The notes: a model not told the origin generated them from the sequence alone. Positions 51,476 to 61,539 are shown, counted from the stretch's first letter. The stretch is 64,000 nucleotides of DNA from Intestinibacter sp964449895 (GCA_964449895.1 CAYVBY010000005.1:62001-126000); one strand, 5' to 3'. Numbers and translations: made by a program.

Positions 51476-52864
51476 ATGATTTCAAAGCAAATAGCTATTC
51501 AAGTTTTAGAAAAATGTTTAATTACTGGAGCAGATTTTGCAGAAATATTTGAGGAAGATAGTATAACTAATAATATATCTGTATTAGACGATAAAGTACA
51601 AAATATACTAGGTGGTAGAGATTATGGTATAGGCATAAGAATATTTAAAGGATTAAAAAGTGTTTATGCATATACAAATGATAATAGTTTAAACTCTCTT
51701 TTAGATACTGCTTATAAAGCAGCTCTTGCTCTTGGAGATTTAAAAGAAGATAAGTCTATTATATTAAATCCCAAAAAAACTTTTAAAAATCTACATCCAA
51801 TAAAAATAAATCCAAGCACTGTAGATTGTAAAGATAAAATTAAAATTATGAAAGAAGCTTATAAAAGTGCATATGATTTTCACAGTGACATATCTAAAGT
51901 AAGTGTTGGATATTTAGATAAAGAACAAAATATATTAATAGCAAATACTGAAGGTTTGTATACTGAAGATACTAGAATTAGAACTAGACTTATGATAAAT
52001 GCAATTGCATCTAATGAAACAGAAAATCAAACAGGAACTCAAAATCCTGGAAGACTTATGGGATTTGAAATGTTTAAAGAAGAGGTAGATGCTGAATATT
52101 TTGCAAAGGAAGCTGCAAAAACTGCACATATTATGTTAAATGCGAAGAATTGTCCTGCAGGAAAGATGCCCGTTATAATAGATAATGGATTTGGTGGAGT
52201 AATATTTCATGAAGCTTGTGGACATTCGCTTGAAGCAACATCTGTTGCAAAAGGAAATTCCGTGTTTGCAGATAAATTAGGTGAACAAATTGCATCTACG
52301 AAGATAACTGCAATAGATGATGGAACATTAACTAATCATTGGGGATCTTCTAATATAGATGATGAAGGAACTCCTACTAGAAAAAATGTACTTATAGAAA
52401 ATGGAATCCTAAAATCTTATATGGTAGATAAATTAAATGCAAGAAGAATGAATTGTGAAGTTACAGGAAATTCTAGACGTGAAAGTTATAAATTTGAACC
52501 TACTTCTAGAATGACTAATACATATATACAAGCAGGAAAAGATACTAAGGAAGAAATATTCAAATCAATAGATAATGGACTATATGCTAAAAAAATGGGT
52601 GGTGGTTCTGTAAACCCAGTAACAGGAGAATTTAACTTTGCAGTAAGTGAAGGTTATATAGTTAGAAATGGTGAAATATGTGAACCAGTAAGAGGAGCTT
52701 CTTTAATAGGAAAAGGTAGTGAAGTTTTAATGGATATAGATATGGTATCTGATAATGTAGCACAAGCTGAAGGTATGTGTGGATCTAAATCAGGTAGTAT
52801 TCCTGTAAATGTAGGTCAACCTATGATTAGAGTTAAAAGCATGACTATTGGTGGAAGGGAGTAA
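51476..52864 (+). CDS. tldD: Metalloprotease TldD
   Basis: 462 residues. The zinc site is HEACGH (245-250) in VIFHEACGHSLEATSVAKGN, and the C-terminal GRGASLIGKG-type block (PVRGASLIGKGSEVLMDIDM) is typical. TldD/TldE form a heterodimer that degrades unfolded peptides and trims modified peptides such as microcins. GGAGG precedes the ATG. It is followed by tldE 4 nt after its stop. Confidence 0.95.
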   Translation: MISKQIAIQVLEKCLITGADFAEIFEEDSITNNISVLDDKVQNILGGRDYGIGIRIFKGLKSVYAYTNDNSLNSLLDTAYKAALALGDLKEDKSIILNPKKTFKNLHPIKINPSTVDCKDKIKIMKEAYKSAYDFHSDISKVSVGYLDKEQNILIANTEGLYTEDTRIRTRLMINAIASNETENQTGTQNPGRLMGFEMFKEEVDAEYFAKEAAKTAHIMLNAKNCPAGKMPVIIDNGFGGVIFHEACGHSLEATSVAKGNSVFADKLGEQIASTKITAIDDGTLTNHWGSSNIDDEGTPTRKNVLIENGILKSYMVDKLNARRMNCEVTGNSRRESYKFEPTSRMTNTYIQAGKDTKEEIFKSIDNGLYAKKMGGGSVNPVTGEFNFAVSEGYIVRNGEICEPVRGASLIGKGSEVLMDIDMVSDNVAQAEGMCGSKSGSIPVNVGQPMIRVKSMTIGGRE

Positions 52865-52868
52865 TAAT

Positions 52869-54212
52869 ATGGATTTAAAAGAATTTAAAAAATTATTATT
52901 TAAAAAAGCCAAAGAAGCTGGTTTTGAACATAGTGAAATATATATTACAAACTCAGAATCTTTAAATATATCAATATATAATCAAGATGTAGAAGGATAC
53001 CAATTAAATAAAAACTTCGGACTGTCTTTTAGAGGTATTATAAATGGAAAAATAGGATATTCTTATAGTAGGATTTTAGATGAAAATGCAATAGATATGC
53101 TTATAACTACTGCAAAAAATGCAGCCTTACTAATAGAAAATGAAGATACTCAATTTATCTATGAAGGCGATGATAAATATAAAGATGTAATTTGCTATAA
53201 TGAAGATATAGATAACTTAAGTCCAGAAGATTTAATAAAACTAGGATTTGATATGGAAAAAGAATGTAAAATTTATAATGAAAATGTAGTAAACTTTAGT
53301 GGATGCAAGATAATATATTCAAAAGGACAAGTTGAAATATATAACACTAAAGGACTTGAATTAAAAAATAAAGAAAATATACTTTATGCATATATAGTTC
53401 CAATAATTGAAGTAAACGGAGAAAAACAAAGTGGAACAGGTTATAAAATAGCTACAAACATAAACGACTTAAACCCGAAAGAAATAGCTAAAATGGGAGT
53501 AGATGAAGCTTTATCTAAAATTGGTTCAAAGAGTATAAAAACAGACAAATATAATATTGCAATTTATAACGAAGCTATGGAATCTCTACTTGGTGCATTT
53601 TGTGGAGTATTCAGTGCTGATGCAGCCCAAAAGGGACTTTCTTTACTAAAAGATAAAGAAAATACTATGATAGCTTCTGAAAAAGTAACTATAATAGATA
53701 ATCCTCTTTTAGATAATGGACTTGCATCAGCTCCATTTGATGATGAAGGAGTAGCAACATACAAAAAAGAAATAGTATCTAATGGGAAATTAATTACATT
53801 ACTTCATAATTTAAAAACTGCTAATAAAGCAAATACTAAAAGCACAGGAAATGGATTTAAAAGTTCTTTCGCTTCTGTTGTGTCAGTTTCTCCTAGCAAT
53901 TTCTACATAGAAAAAGGAAATCTATCTTTTGATGAAATACTAAAAACATTAAACAATGGTCTTTTAATAACAGAACTTGCAGGCCTTCATTCTGGTGCAA
54001 ATGCAATAACTGGTGATTTTTCACTTGCAGCCAAAGGTTTCTACATAAAAAATGGTAAAAAAAACTATCCAGTAGATCAAATAACTATAGCAGGAAATTT
54101 CTTTGATTTACTTAAACAAATAAAATTTGTAGGAAATGATTTAAAATTCCCACTTAGCAGCATAGGAAGTCCTACTGTAATAGTAGATGGATTGTCTATA
54201 GCTGGAAAATAA
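52869..54212 (+). CDS. tldE: TldE/PmbA metalloprotease subunit
   Basis: 447 residues of the PmbA/TldE family. The C-terminal NNGLLITELAGLHSGANAIT and GDFSLAAKGFYIKNGK match the family. There is no HExxxH metal site, as expected for the non-catalytic partner. The ATG at 52869 is preceded by AGGGAG that overlaps the tldD stop region; a longer frame is unlikely. Cytoplasmic, works with TldD. Confidence 0.93.
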   Translation: MDLKEFKKLLFKKAKEAGFEHSEIYITNSESLNISIYNQDVEGYQLNKNFGLSFRGIINGKIGYSYSRILDENAIDMLITTAKNAALLIENEDTQFIYEGDDKYKDVICYNEDIDNLSPEDLIKLGFDMEKECKIYNENVVNFSGCKIIYSKGQVEIYNTKGLELKNKENILYAYIVPIIEVNGEKQSGTGYKIATNINDLNPKEIAKMGVDEALSKIGSKSIKTDKYNIAIYNEAMESLLGAFCGVFSADAAQKGLSLLKDKENTMIASEKVTIIDNPLLDNGLASAPFDDEGVATYKKEIVSNGKLITLLHNLKTANKANTKSTGNGFKSSFASVVSVSPSNFYIEKGNLSFDEILKTLNNGLLITELAGLHSGANAITGDFSLAAKGFYIKNGKKNYPVDQITIAGNFFDLLKQIKFVGNDLKFPLSSIGSPTVIVDGLSIAGK

Positions 54213-54227
54213 AAGAAAAAAACTTCC

Positions 54228-54275
54228 AAAAATAGCAATATTTTTAAAATTATTTAACAATATTGCTATTTTTAT
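54228..54275 (+). terminator. Terminator of tldDE
   Basis: A perfect 15-bp stem AAAAATAGCAATATT / AATATTGCTATTTTT with a 16 nt loop. Confidence 0.85.
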
Positions 54276-54418
54276 TATATAATATATAAGTGTCATAAAA
54301 TATTATTTAATTTATATAAAAACTTAGGATACTATTTGTATAATATTAAATATGAAGGGGATAATTCAAAGTAAACTAAAAAAGACATAAGTATAAAGAG
54401 GAAGGGAATTTAATTGTT

Positions 54419-55171
54419 ATGCTTGAACTAAAAAATATTACATTTAAAGTTGATAATTTAGATGGTAAAGGCGAAATAACTATACTAGACAATGTTAGCT
54501 TTAAAGTTGAAAAAGGTAAAATATTAATCATTACAGGACCTAATGGTGGAGGTAAATCTACATTAGCTAAAATAATAATGGGAATAGAAAAACCTACATC
54601 TGGACAAATATTATTTGATGGTATCGATGTAACAGATCTTAGTATAACTGAACGTGCAAGACTTGGTATAGGTTATGCATTCCAACAACCACCTAGATTT
54701 AAAGGAGTTACTGTTAAAAAACTTCTTAATTTAGCATCAGGAAACAAATTATCAACAGATGCATGTTGTGAATACCTTACAAATGTTGGACTTTGTTCTA
54801 AAGAATACTTAAAAAGAGATGTAGATGGTTCTTTATCAGGTGGAGAATTAAAAAGAATAGAAATAGCTTCTCTTATGGCTAGAAATCCTAAACTTGCTAT
54901 ATATGATGAACCTGAAGCAGGAATAGATTTATGGAGTTTCTCTATGCTAGTTGACAGCTTCAAAAAATTTAAAGAAAACAAAGAACAAACTGTAGTTATC
55001 ATATCACATCAAGAAAGAATCATAGATTTAGCTGATGAACTTATGATAATAGCAGACGGTAAAGTTCAAAATAAAGGCGCTAAAGAAGAAATTTTACCTG
55101 TAATCCAAGGTGGAGAAGACGCAGTTTGTGCTTGCGCTATGATAAAGGAGGTTGCAATAAGCCATGAGTAA
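54419..55171 (+). CDS. sufC: Fe-S cluster assembly ATPase SufC (SmsC type)
   Basis: 250 residues with Walker A GPNGGGKST, Q-loop AFQQPPRFKGVTV (SufC-like), signature SLSGGELKRIEIASLMAR and Walker B LAIYDEPEAGIDLWS. These are distinctive of SufC rather than importer ATPases. It overlaps the next gene by 8 nt. With only one SufB/SufD-like partner and no sufS or sufU here, it matches the two-gene SMS minimal system known from archaea and anaerobic bacteria. Confidence 0.92.
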   Translation: MLELKNITFKVDNLDGKGEITILDNVSFKVEKGKILIITGPNGGGKSTLAKIIMGIEKPTSGQILFDGIDVTDLSITERARLGIGYAFQQPPRFKGVTVKKLLNLASGNKLSTDACCEYLTNVGLCSKEYLKRDVDGSLSGGELKRIEIASLMARNPKLAIYDEPEAGIDLWSFSMLVDSFKKFKENKEQTVVIISHQERIIDLADELMIIADGKVQNKGAKEEILPVIQGGEDAVCACAMIKEVAISHE

Positions 55172-56090
55172 TAATTCTATGTTAGAAAATCTAATAAAAA
55201 CAATAGCAGATATTACAGGAGAACCAGCAGAAGGTGCTTATAGTCTTAGAAAAGATGGTGTTGGTGTTATACAACATTCTACAGAATTTGTAGAAATAAA
55301 ATCTAAAACAGATAAACCAGGTATTGATATAATTGTAAAGCCTAATGCTAAAGGCGAAAAAGTACATATGCCAGTTGTTATAACTGAAACAGGTGTAAAC
55401 GATTTAGTATACAATGATTTTTATATAGGTGAAAATGCTGAAGTAGACATAGTAGCAGGATGTGGAATTCACAACTGTGGAAGCTCTAAATCAGAACATG
55501 ATGGTATACATACTTTCCATATAGGCAAAAATGCTAGAATAAAATATACTGAAAAACACTATGGAGAAGGTGAAGGTACTGGAGAAAAAGTATTAAATCC
55601 AACTACTATAGTAAATATGGAAGAAGGGTCATATTGTGAAATGGATATGACTCAAATAGAAGGAGTTACCTCTACAATAAGAGAAACAGAAGCTAACTTA
55701 GGAGCAGATGCTAAACTTATAGTTAGTGAAAAACTTATGACACACGATAATCAAAAGGCTATTTCTAATATGGTTGTAAACCTAAATGGAAAAGGCTCTA
55801 TACTTCAAATAGTTTCTCGTTCAGTAGCAAAAGATACATCAGTTCAATCATTCCACCCAATTGCAGTTGGAAATGAAAAATGTAGAGCACATATACAATG
55901 TGACTCTATAATAATGGATAATGCTAAAGTAGCTTCTATTCCAGAAATACAAGCAAACCATACTGATGCTCAAATAGTTCACGAAGCTGCCATAGGTAGA
56001 ATTAATAACGAACAATTATTAAAACTTGAAACATTTGGACTTGACGAAGAGCAAGCTGAAGCAGTTATAGTTGAAGCTTTCTTAAGTTAA
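55164..56090 (+). CDS. SufB/SufD-family Fe-S scaffold protein (SmsB type)
   Basis: 308 residues, shorter than SufB (about 465). The beta-helix core has FYIGENAEVDIVAGCGIHNC, SEHDGIHTFHIGKNARIKYT and the end AAIGRINNEQLLKLETFGLD, the SufB/D C-terminal motif. The Cys pair in GCGIHNCGSS could bind the nascent cluster. A single SufB/D protein with SufC defines the minimal SMS arrangement, thought to be ancestral. Confidence 0.9.
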   Translation: MSNNSMLENLIKTIADITGEPAEGAYSLRKDGVGVIQHSTEFVEIKSKTDKPGIDIIVKPNAKGEKVHMPVVITETGVNDLVYNDFYIGENAEVDIVAGCGIHNCGSSKSEHDGIHTFHIGKNARIKYTEKHYGEGEGTGEKVLNPTTIVNMEEGSYCEMDMTQIEGVTSTIRETEANLGADAKLIVSEKLMTHDNQKAISNMVVNLNGKGSILQIVSRSVAKDTSVQSFHPIAVGNEKCRAHIQCDSIIMDNAKVASIPEIQANHTDAQIVHEAAIGRINNEQLLKLETFGLDEEQAEAVIVEAFLS

Positions 56091-56098
56091 TTATTACT

Positions 56099-56131
56099 AA
56101 AGCACCTAGTTTATACTATGGTGCTTTTTTC
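56099..56131 (+). terminator. Terminator of the SufC/SufB-like pair
   Basis: Stem AAAGCACC / GGTGCTTT with T-run. Confidence 0.8.
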
Positions 56132-56156
56132 GTAATAGAAAGGAGCATGCAGACTA

Positions 56157-57503
56157 ATGAACGATATAAAACTTGCTATAAATATAGCAAAAAGAGTATT
56201 TGATAAAGGCGGAAGAGTTTTCTTTGTCGGAGGATGTGTTAGAGACGAAATATTAAATAAAAAAATAAAAGATATAGATATAGAAGTTCATAACATAACT
56301 GTAGAAACTCTACTAGATATATTAGAAGAATTTGGTGAAGTTCAAAAGATAGGAGCTTCTTTTGGAGTTTTTAATATAAGGGGATATGATATAGATATAG
56401 CTATGCCGCGAAAGGAAAAATCAAGTGGCAGAGGACATAGAGATTTTGAAATATTTGTAGACCCTTTCATAGGATATGAACAAGCCGCTAAAAGAAGAGA
56501 TTTTACTATGAACTCTCTTATGAAAGATGTATTAACTGGAGAGATTATAGATTCTTTTGGAGGTGTTGAAGATATAAAAAATAAAGTCATAAGACATGTA
56601 AATGATGAATCATTTTGTGAAGATCCTCTTAGAGTCTTTAGAGCTGCACAATTTGCAGCTAGATTTGATTTTAAAGTAGATAAAGATACATTAACTCTAT
56701 CTTCAACAATGGATGTATCAACACTTGCATTTGAAAGGATATTTGATGAGCTTAAAAAAGCACTTTTAAAAGCAGATAAACCTTCTATATTTTTTAAAAT
56801 ACTTAGAGATATAAATAAACTTTCTCCATGGTTTAAAGAAGTAGAAAATTTAATAGGAATTGAACAATCTAAAATATATCATCCTGAAGGAGATGTGTTT
56901 AATCACACAATGTTAGTTTTAGACGAAGCTGCCAAACTTAGAAATCAAGCTAAAGATGAAATATCTTTTATGATAGCAGCTCTTTGCCATGACTTTGGTA
57001 AAATAAAAGCTATAAAAGTAAAAGATGATGGAAATATCATTTCTTATGGTCATGAAATTGAAAGTGAAAAATTAGCAAAAGTGTTTTTAGATAAAATTTC
57101 AAAAAAGGCTAAACTTGAAAAAGATGTTTTAAATTTAGTAAAGCTTCATATGAAGCCAAATCAAATGTACAATAAATCTAAGAAAAAATCTATGATGAAG
57201 TTATGGGATGAATCTGTTTGTCCCGAAGATTTAATACTACTTGCAAAATCAGATTTTCTTGGAAAAGGTAAAAAAGAAAGCTACAATGAAATAGAAAAAA
57301 GATTAAGAGACTCCTTAAATGAATATAAAGAACTTATGTCTAAACCACAAATACTTGGTAGGGATTTAATAGAACATGGATTAAAACCAGGTAAAAACTT
57401 TTCTCAATACTTAGATTTTGGACATAAATTACATCTATCTGGTGTGAGTAAAGAAGATGCAATTAAACATATTTTAGCAATTGCAAATAAATCAGATAAA
57501 TAA
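56157..57503 (+). CDS. CCA-adding-type tRNA nucleotidyltransferase with HD domain
   Basis: 448 residues. The class II nucleotidyltransferase head has VFFVGGCVRDEILNKKIKDI and DIDIEVHN, then AAKRRDFTMNSLM and EDPLRVFRAAQFAARFDF. The second half carries the HD domain (NHTMLVLDEAAKL, ALCHDFGKIKAIK, HEIESEKLAKVFLDK) seen in E. coli-type Cca. It could add CCA, or only A or CC, to tRNA ends. It follows the SufB-like gene in the same direction, with its own AAAGGAG site. Confidence 0.88.
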   Translation: MNDIKLAINIAKRVFDKGGRVFFVGGCVRDEILNKKIKDIDIEVHNITVETLLDILEEFGEVQKIGASFGVFNIRGYDIDIAMPRKEKSSGRGHRDFEIFVDPFIGYEQAAKRRDFTMNSLMKDVLTGEIIDSFGGVEDIKNKVIRHVNDESFCEDPLRVFRAAQFAARFDFKVDKDTLTLSSTMDVSTLAFERIFDELKKALLKADKPSIFFKILRDINKLSPWFKEVENLIGIEQSKIYHPEGDVFNHTMLVLDEAAKLRNQAKDEISFMIAALCHDFGKIKAIKVKDDGNIISYGHEIESEKLAKVFLDKISKKAKLEKDVLNLVKLHMKPNQMYNKSKKKSMMKLWDESVCPEDLILLAKSDFLGKGKKESYNEIEKRLRDSLNEYKELMSKPQILGRDLIEHGLKPGKNFSQYLDFGHKLHLSGVSKEDAIKHILAIANKSDK

Positions 57504-57512
57504 ATTTGAACC

Positions 57513-57567
57513 TTAAATATAAAATAAACCTCTCTTCTAGAAAAGAAGGAGGTTTATTTTATATTTA
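57513..57567 (+). terminator. Terminator of the nucleotidyltransferase gene
   Basis: A stem of about 24 bp with one bulge, around AATAAACCTC / GAGGTTTATT. Confidence 0.85.
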
Positions 57568-57604
57568 AATATTTAATTGATATTGCTTAATCACAAGGTC
57601 GTTT

Positions 57605-57634
57605 TTTGTTGTCCTATTTGTTGGCATTTTGTTG
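57605..57634. repeat. Short direct repeats between convergent genes
   Basis: TTTGTTG occurs at 57605, 57617 and 57628, that is, at 12 and 11 bp intervals, each followed by a C-containing step. The rest of the gap between the convergent genes is T-rich. Confidence 0.35.
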
Positions 57635-57713
57635 CCCTTTTTGTATTAATGTTGTTATTTTATCATTTATTTAATCACTATTTTTGTTAGTAAAGCTTAA
57701 AGATTGATATTAC

Positions 57714-58304
57714 TTAAAATCTATAATCTCTAGCTAAATCACAAAAGTCAACTTCAAGAAATGTTCCATTAAAAACTACAGACCCTATAGAAGTACATGT
57801 AGTTGATTTTGTATCTTTGCTATTCCAAGTAAGCTTATGGTCAAATATTTCTTCAGATAATTTTTCTAAATTCAGACCCATAGCTTCCATTGAATATCTC
57901 ATCCTATCTGGATGATAGCAATTTTTATTATCTAAAAATGCACATCTTTCACATAAATCACATGGACCACAAGCAGTTTTTAGACATTCAAAGTCAATTT
58001 GCATCTTAGAAAGTAAATCTTCTAAAGTAGTTCTATTTATTTTGTGAGCCTCCATAAATTCTTCTCCATCTTCGACTTCACTAATAAGCTCTACTAATAA
58101 AGAATTTTTATAATCCTTTACAAACTCATCAAATGGAGGAGTATTTGGAGGACAAGACCAATTTGTATTAAAGTTGCTACATTTTTCTTTACACAAATTG
58201 TAAAAATAATCCCTATCCATAAATTTAATTAAATTTTCGTTGTTACATACAATAGCTTTTAAATTGAAAGTTTTTCCATTCTTTTCAAATTTAATATTTT
58301 TCAT
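57714..58304 (-). CDS. DUF2284 metal-binding protein
   Basis: 196 residues with two Cys groups: CKEKCSNFNTNWSCPPNTPP near residues 38-57 and ACGPCDLCERCAFLDNKNCY near residues 111-130. The pattern CxxC...CPP and CGPCxLCxxC is that of DUF2284 predicted metal-binding proteins, common in anaerobes. The function is unknown. It is transcribed leftward, convergent with the nucleotidyltransferase gene. Confidence 0.85.
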   Translation of the reverse strand: MKNIKFEKNGKTFNLKAIVCNNENLIKFMDRDYFYNLCKEKCSNFNTNWSCPPNTPPFDEFVKDYKNSLLVELISEVEDGEEFMEAHKINRTTLEDLLSKMQIDFECLKTACGPCDLCERCAFLDNKNCYHPDRMRYSMEAMGLNLEKLSEEIFDHKLTWNSKDTKSTTCTSIGSVVFNGTFLEVDFCDLARDYRF

Positions 58305-58473
58305 ATTAACCCCCTATAAATAATGTCTTCATAATTAATTTAATTTTATTTATTTTTAGAAAATAGCTTACTATATTATTAATTCACTATAAATATAATA
58401 TGTCCTCTATTTTTATAAAAGATTTTACGAAAAATAAAGAAATATTTATTATATATAGATTTTTTGAAACAAA

Positions 58474-58501
58474 TTGACAAAAAGTTATAATTATTGATAA
58501 T
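58474..58501 (+). promoter_or_regulatory. Candidate clpB promoter 1
   Basis: TTGACA (58474-58479), 16 nt, GATAAT (58496-58501). Confidence 0.5.
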
Positions 58502-58544
58502 TTTTCCTATTATGTTATAAAAATATAAAATTTCAAAAAAACAC

Positions 58545-58572
58545 TAGACTTTTTTAAAAAAAGGTCTATAAT
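58545..58572 (+). promoter_or_regulatory. Candidate clpB promoter 2
   Basis: TAGACT, 16 nt, TATAAT, overlapping an inverted repeat (TAGAC / GTCTA). Closer to clpB than candidate 1. Confidence 0.45.
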
Positions 58573-58748
58573 ATATTTAAAGATTTATAAATCTTATTTT
58601 TAGAAAATCTAAGATATCAAAATGATTTTCATGTTTTTATTATTTTTTTAGGGTTTTGCTAAATTCAAAAATACTTATCAAAATTTTTCGGTAAGATAGT
58701 ATCTATTTCTCTTTATTTAGGACATAATATATAAATGGAGGGATAAAC

Positions 58749-61346
58749 ATGGATATAGAAAAAATGACCGTAAGAGTTCAAAAAAGTCTAAATGATGCCT
58801 ACAATGAGGCAGTTAAACATCACAATCAACAAGTTGATGTTATTCATCTATTTTCAGCTTTAATAAATCAAGAAGATGGTTTAATTCCTAATATTTTTGA
58901 AAAAATGAATGTATCTGTGACAGCTTTACAAAATACTGTAGAAGATGAGCTTAAAAAATTACCTCAAATTTATGGAGAAGGTGTAAGTTCTCAAGGTGTT
59001 ACAGCATCTAGAAGAATTGAAGAAGTTTTAATTAAAGCTGAATCAATTTCTAAGGATTTTAAAGATTCATATATTAGTGTTGAACATGTAATGCTTGCTA
59101 TAATGGATATCGAAGGAAGTAATTCTACTATTTCCAAAATACTTAAAAAATACGGAATTGACAAAAATAGCTTCTTGCAAGTTTTATCGAGTGTGAGAGG
59201 TAGCCAAAGAGTTGATTCTAATAATCCAGAAGGAACATATGATGCTTTAGCAAAATTTGGTACTAACTTAGTAGAATTAGCTAAAAAACATAAATTAGAT
59301 CCCGTTATAGGAAGAGACGAAGAAATAAGAAGAATAATTAGAATTTTATCTAGAAGAACTAAAAACAATCCTGTACTAATAGGTGAACCTGGTGTCGGAA
59401 AAACTGCCATAGTTGAAGGATTAGCAGAAAGAATAGTAAGAGGAGATGTTCCTGAAGGTTTAAAAGACAAAATAATATTCTCATTAGATATGGGCGCACT
59501 TATTGCAGGTGCTAAATACCGTGGTGAATTTGAAGAAAGATTAAAAGCAGTCTTAAAAGAAGTTCAAAGTGCTGAAGGCAAAATTATATTATTTATAGAC
59601 GAAATACACACAATAGTAGGAGCTGGTAAAACAGAAGGTTCTATGGATGCAGGAAACTTAATAAAACCTATGCTTGCTCGTGGTGAATTAAATTGTATAG
59701 GTGCAACAACATTTGATGAATATAGAAAATACATCGAAAAAGACAAAGCTCTTGAAAGAAGATTCCAACCAGTAATAGCTGACGAACCTACTGTAGAAGA
59801 TACAATATCTATACTTAGAGGACTTAAAGAGCGTTTTGAAATACATCATGGAATTAGAATTCACGACAATGCTATAGTAGCTGCTGCTAAACTTTCTGAT
59901 AGATATATAACTGATAGATTTTTACCAGATAAAGCGATAGACTTAATAGACGAAGCTGGAGCTATGATTAGAAGTGAGATAGATTCTCTACCTACAGAAC
60001 TTGATATAGTCAGAAGAAAGCTATTTATGCTAGAAACTGAAAAAGAAGCTTTACTTATAGAAGAAGATGAAAAAAGTAAGAAAAGACTTGAAAACTTAGA
60101 AAAAGAGCTTTCTGAACTAAAATCTAAAAATGATGAAATGACTGCTAAATATGAAAAAGAAAAATCACAAATCTTACAAGTTAGAAATTTAAAAGCAAAA
60201 CTTGATGAGACTAAAGGTTTAGTTGAAAAATACGAAAGAGAATATGACTTTAACAAAGTAGCTGAAATTAAATACGGAGAAATTCCAAAAATAGAAGCTG
60301 AAATTAAAACGTATGAAGAAAAAATCCAAAGTGGATACGATACAGCTTTACTTAAAGAAGAAGTTACAGAAAATGAAATCTCTGAAATAGTATCTAAATG
60401 GACAGGAATTCCTGTTACAAAATTAGTTGAAGGAGAAAGAGAAAAACTTCTTAAACTTGAAGATGAACTTCATGAAAGAGTAATAGGACAAGATGAAGCA
60501 GTTACAGCAGTATCAAATGCAGTACTTCGTGCAAGAGCTGGACTTAAAGACGAAAACAAACCTATAGGTTCATTTATATTCCTTGGACCAACAGGTGTAG
60601 GTAAAACAGAGCTTGCAAAAACTTTAGCAAGATCATTATTTGACAGTGAAGAAAATATTATAAGAATAGATATGTCTGAATATATGGAAAAACATTCAGT
60701 ATCTAGACTTGTAGGACCACCTCCAGGATATGTAGGATATGAAGAAGGTGGACAGTTAACTGAAGCTGTAAGACGAGCTCCTTATTCAGTAGTTTTATTT
60801 GATGAAATTGAAAAAGCTCATGAAGATGTATTCAATATGTTCTTACAAATATTAGATGATGGTAGACTTACTGACAACAAAGGTAAGACTGTAGATTTCA
60901 AAAATACTATAATAATTATGACATCTAATATAGGCAGTAGTTACCTACTACAAGACAAAGGTGAAGTTACTGAAGAATCTAAAAATCTTGTAATGGCTGA
61001 AATGAAAAGAAGATTTAAACCAGAATTTTTAAATAGGGTTGATGACATCATAATGTTTAAAGCTCTACAACAAGATGAAATCAAGAAAATAATAGATATA
61101 TTTATGAAAGGTCTTGCAAATAGACTTAGAGATAAAGAAATATCTATAGAAGTTACAGATAAAGCTAAAGACATCATGGTTAAAGAAGGATATGATCCTA
61201 TATATGGTGCTAGACCGCTTAAAAGATATATAGGAAACACTCTTGAAACTATAATAGCTAGAAAATTAATTGCAGGTCAAATTAAAAATGGAGATACTAT
61301 AGTTGTAGACGGTGATGGAGAAAGTATAGATATACTAGTTAAATAA
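58749..61346 (+). CDS. clpB: ATP-dependent chaperone ClpB
   Basis: 865 residues, full-length disaggregase. N-domain, then AAA1 with Walker A GEPGVGKT (212-219) and IILFIDEIHTIVGAG, a coiled-coil middle domain (about residues 400-530), then AAA2 with GPTGVGKT (613-620) and VLFDEIEKAHEDV. The long middle domain separates ClpB from ClpC. It works with DnaK on aggregates. GGAGGG ribosome site upstream; terminator downstream. Confidence 0.96.
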   Translation: MDIEKMTVRVQKSLNDAYNEAVKHHNQQVDVIHLFSALINQEDGLIPNIFEKMNVSVTALQNTVEDELKKLPQIYGEGVSSQGVTASRRIEEVLIKAESISKDFKDSYISVEHVMLAIMDIEGSNSTISKILKKYGIDKNSFLQVLSSVRGSQRVDSNNPEGTYDALAKFGTNLVELAKKHKLDPVIGRDEEIRRIIRILSRRTKNNPVLIGEPGVGKTAIVEGLAERIVRGDVPEGLKDKIIFSLDMGALIAGAKYRGEFEERLKAVLKEVQSAEGKIILFIDEIHTIVGAGKTEGSMDAGNLIKPMLARGELNCIGATTFDEYRKYIEKDKALERRFQPVIADEPTVEDTISILRGLKERFEIHHGIRIHDNAIVAAAKLSDRYITDRFLPDKAIDLIDEAGAMIRSEIDSLPTELDIVRRKLFMLETEKEALLIEEDEKSKKRLENLEKELSELKSKNDEMTAKYEKEKSQILQVRNLKAKLDETKGLVEKYEREYDFNKVAEIKYGEIPKIEAEIKTYEEKIQSGYDTALLKEEVTENEISEIVSKWTGIPVTKLVEGEREKLLKLEDELHERVIGQDEAVTAVSNAVLRARAGLKDENKPIGSFIFLGPTGVGKTELAKTLARSLFDSEENIIRIDMSEYMEKHSVSRLVGPPPGYVGYEEGGQLTEAVRRAPYSVVLFDEIEKAHEDVFNMFLQILDDGRLTDNKGKTVDFKNTIIIMTSNIGSSYLLQDKGEVTEESKNLVMAEMKRRFKPEFLNRVDDIIMFKALQQDEIKKIIDIFMKGLANRLRDKEISIEVTDKAKDIMVKEGYDPIYGARPLKRYIGNTLETIIARKLIAGQIKNGDTIVVDGDGESIDILVK

Positions 61347-61375
61347 TAAATATAATTAGCTACTAAGTTTATAAT

Positions 61376-61417
61376 AAAGATGCTTAAAATAGACAAAACT
61401 ATTCTAAGCATCTTTTT
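61376..61417 (+). terminator. Terminator of clpB
   Basis: Stem AAAGATGCTTAAAATAG / CTATTCTAAGCATCTTT with one mismatch, then T. Confidence 0.8.
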
Positions 61418-61539
61418 AACTTTATATAAAATTTTCTATGTATTATGTTAAATTTGTTTCATAAAAAAAATAAATTTAACATAGATGTAAAATAATTATG
61501 ATAAACTTAGATATAAATATAATTTAGGGAGGTTTCGAT

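Larger units (their letters stand above)
58305..58748. other. Divergent intergenic region upstream of clpB
   Basis: 444 nt AT-rich. It holds two promoter-like pairs (58474-58501 and 58545-58572) and a TAGAC-T6-A7-G-GTCTA inverted repeat (58545-58568). I see no CIRCE element and no clear CtsR box. Confidence 0.5.

Noticed and set aside
58305..58748. CIRCE element or CtsR box upstream of clpB
   Set aside because: No TTAGCACTC-N9-GAGTGCTAA inverted repeat and no clear GGTCAAA-type tandem heptads were found; only ordinary promoter-like elements.
59861..60256. 131-codon minus-strand open frame inside clpB
   Set aside because: It lies within the clear ClpB coiled-coil region in the opposite strand and is Ser/Phe/Leu-rich, as shadow frames are.
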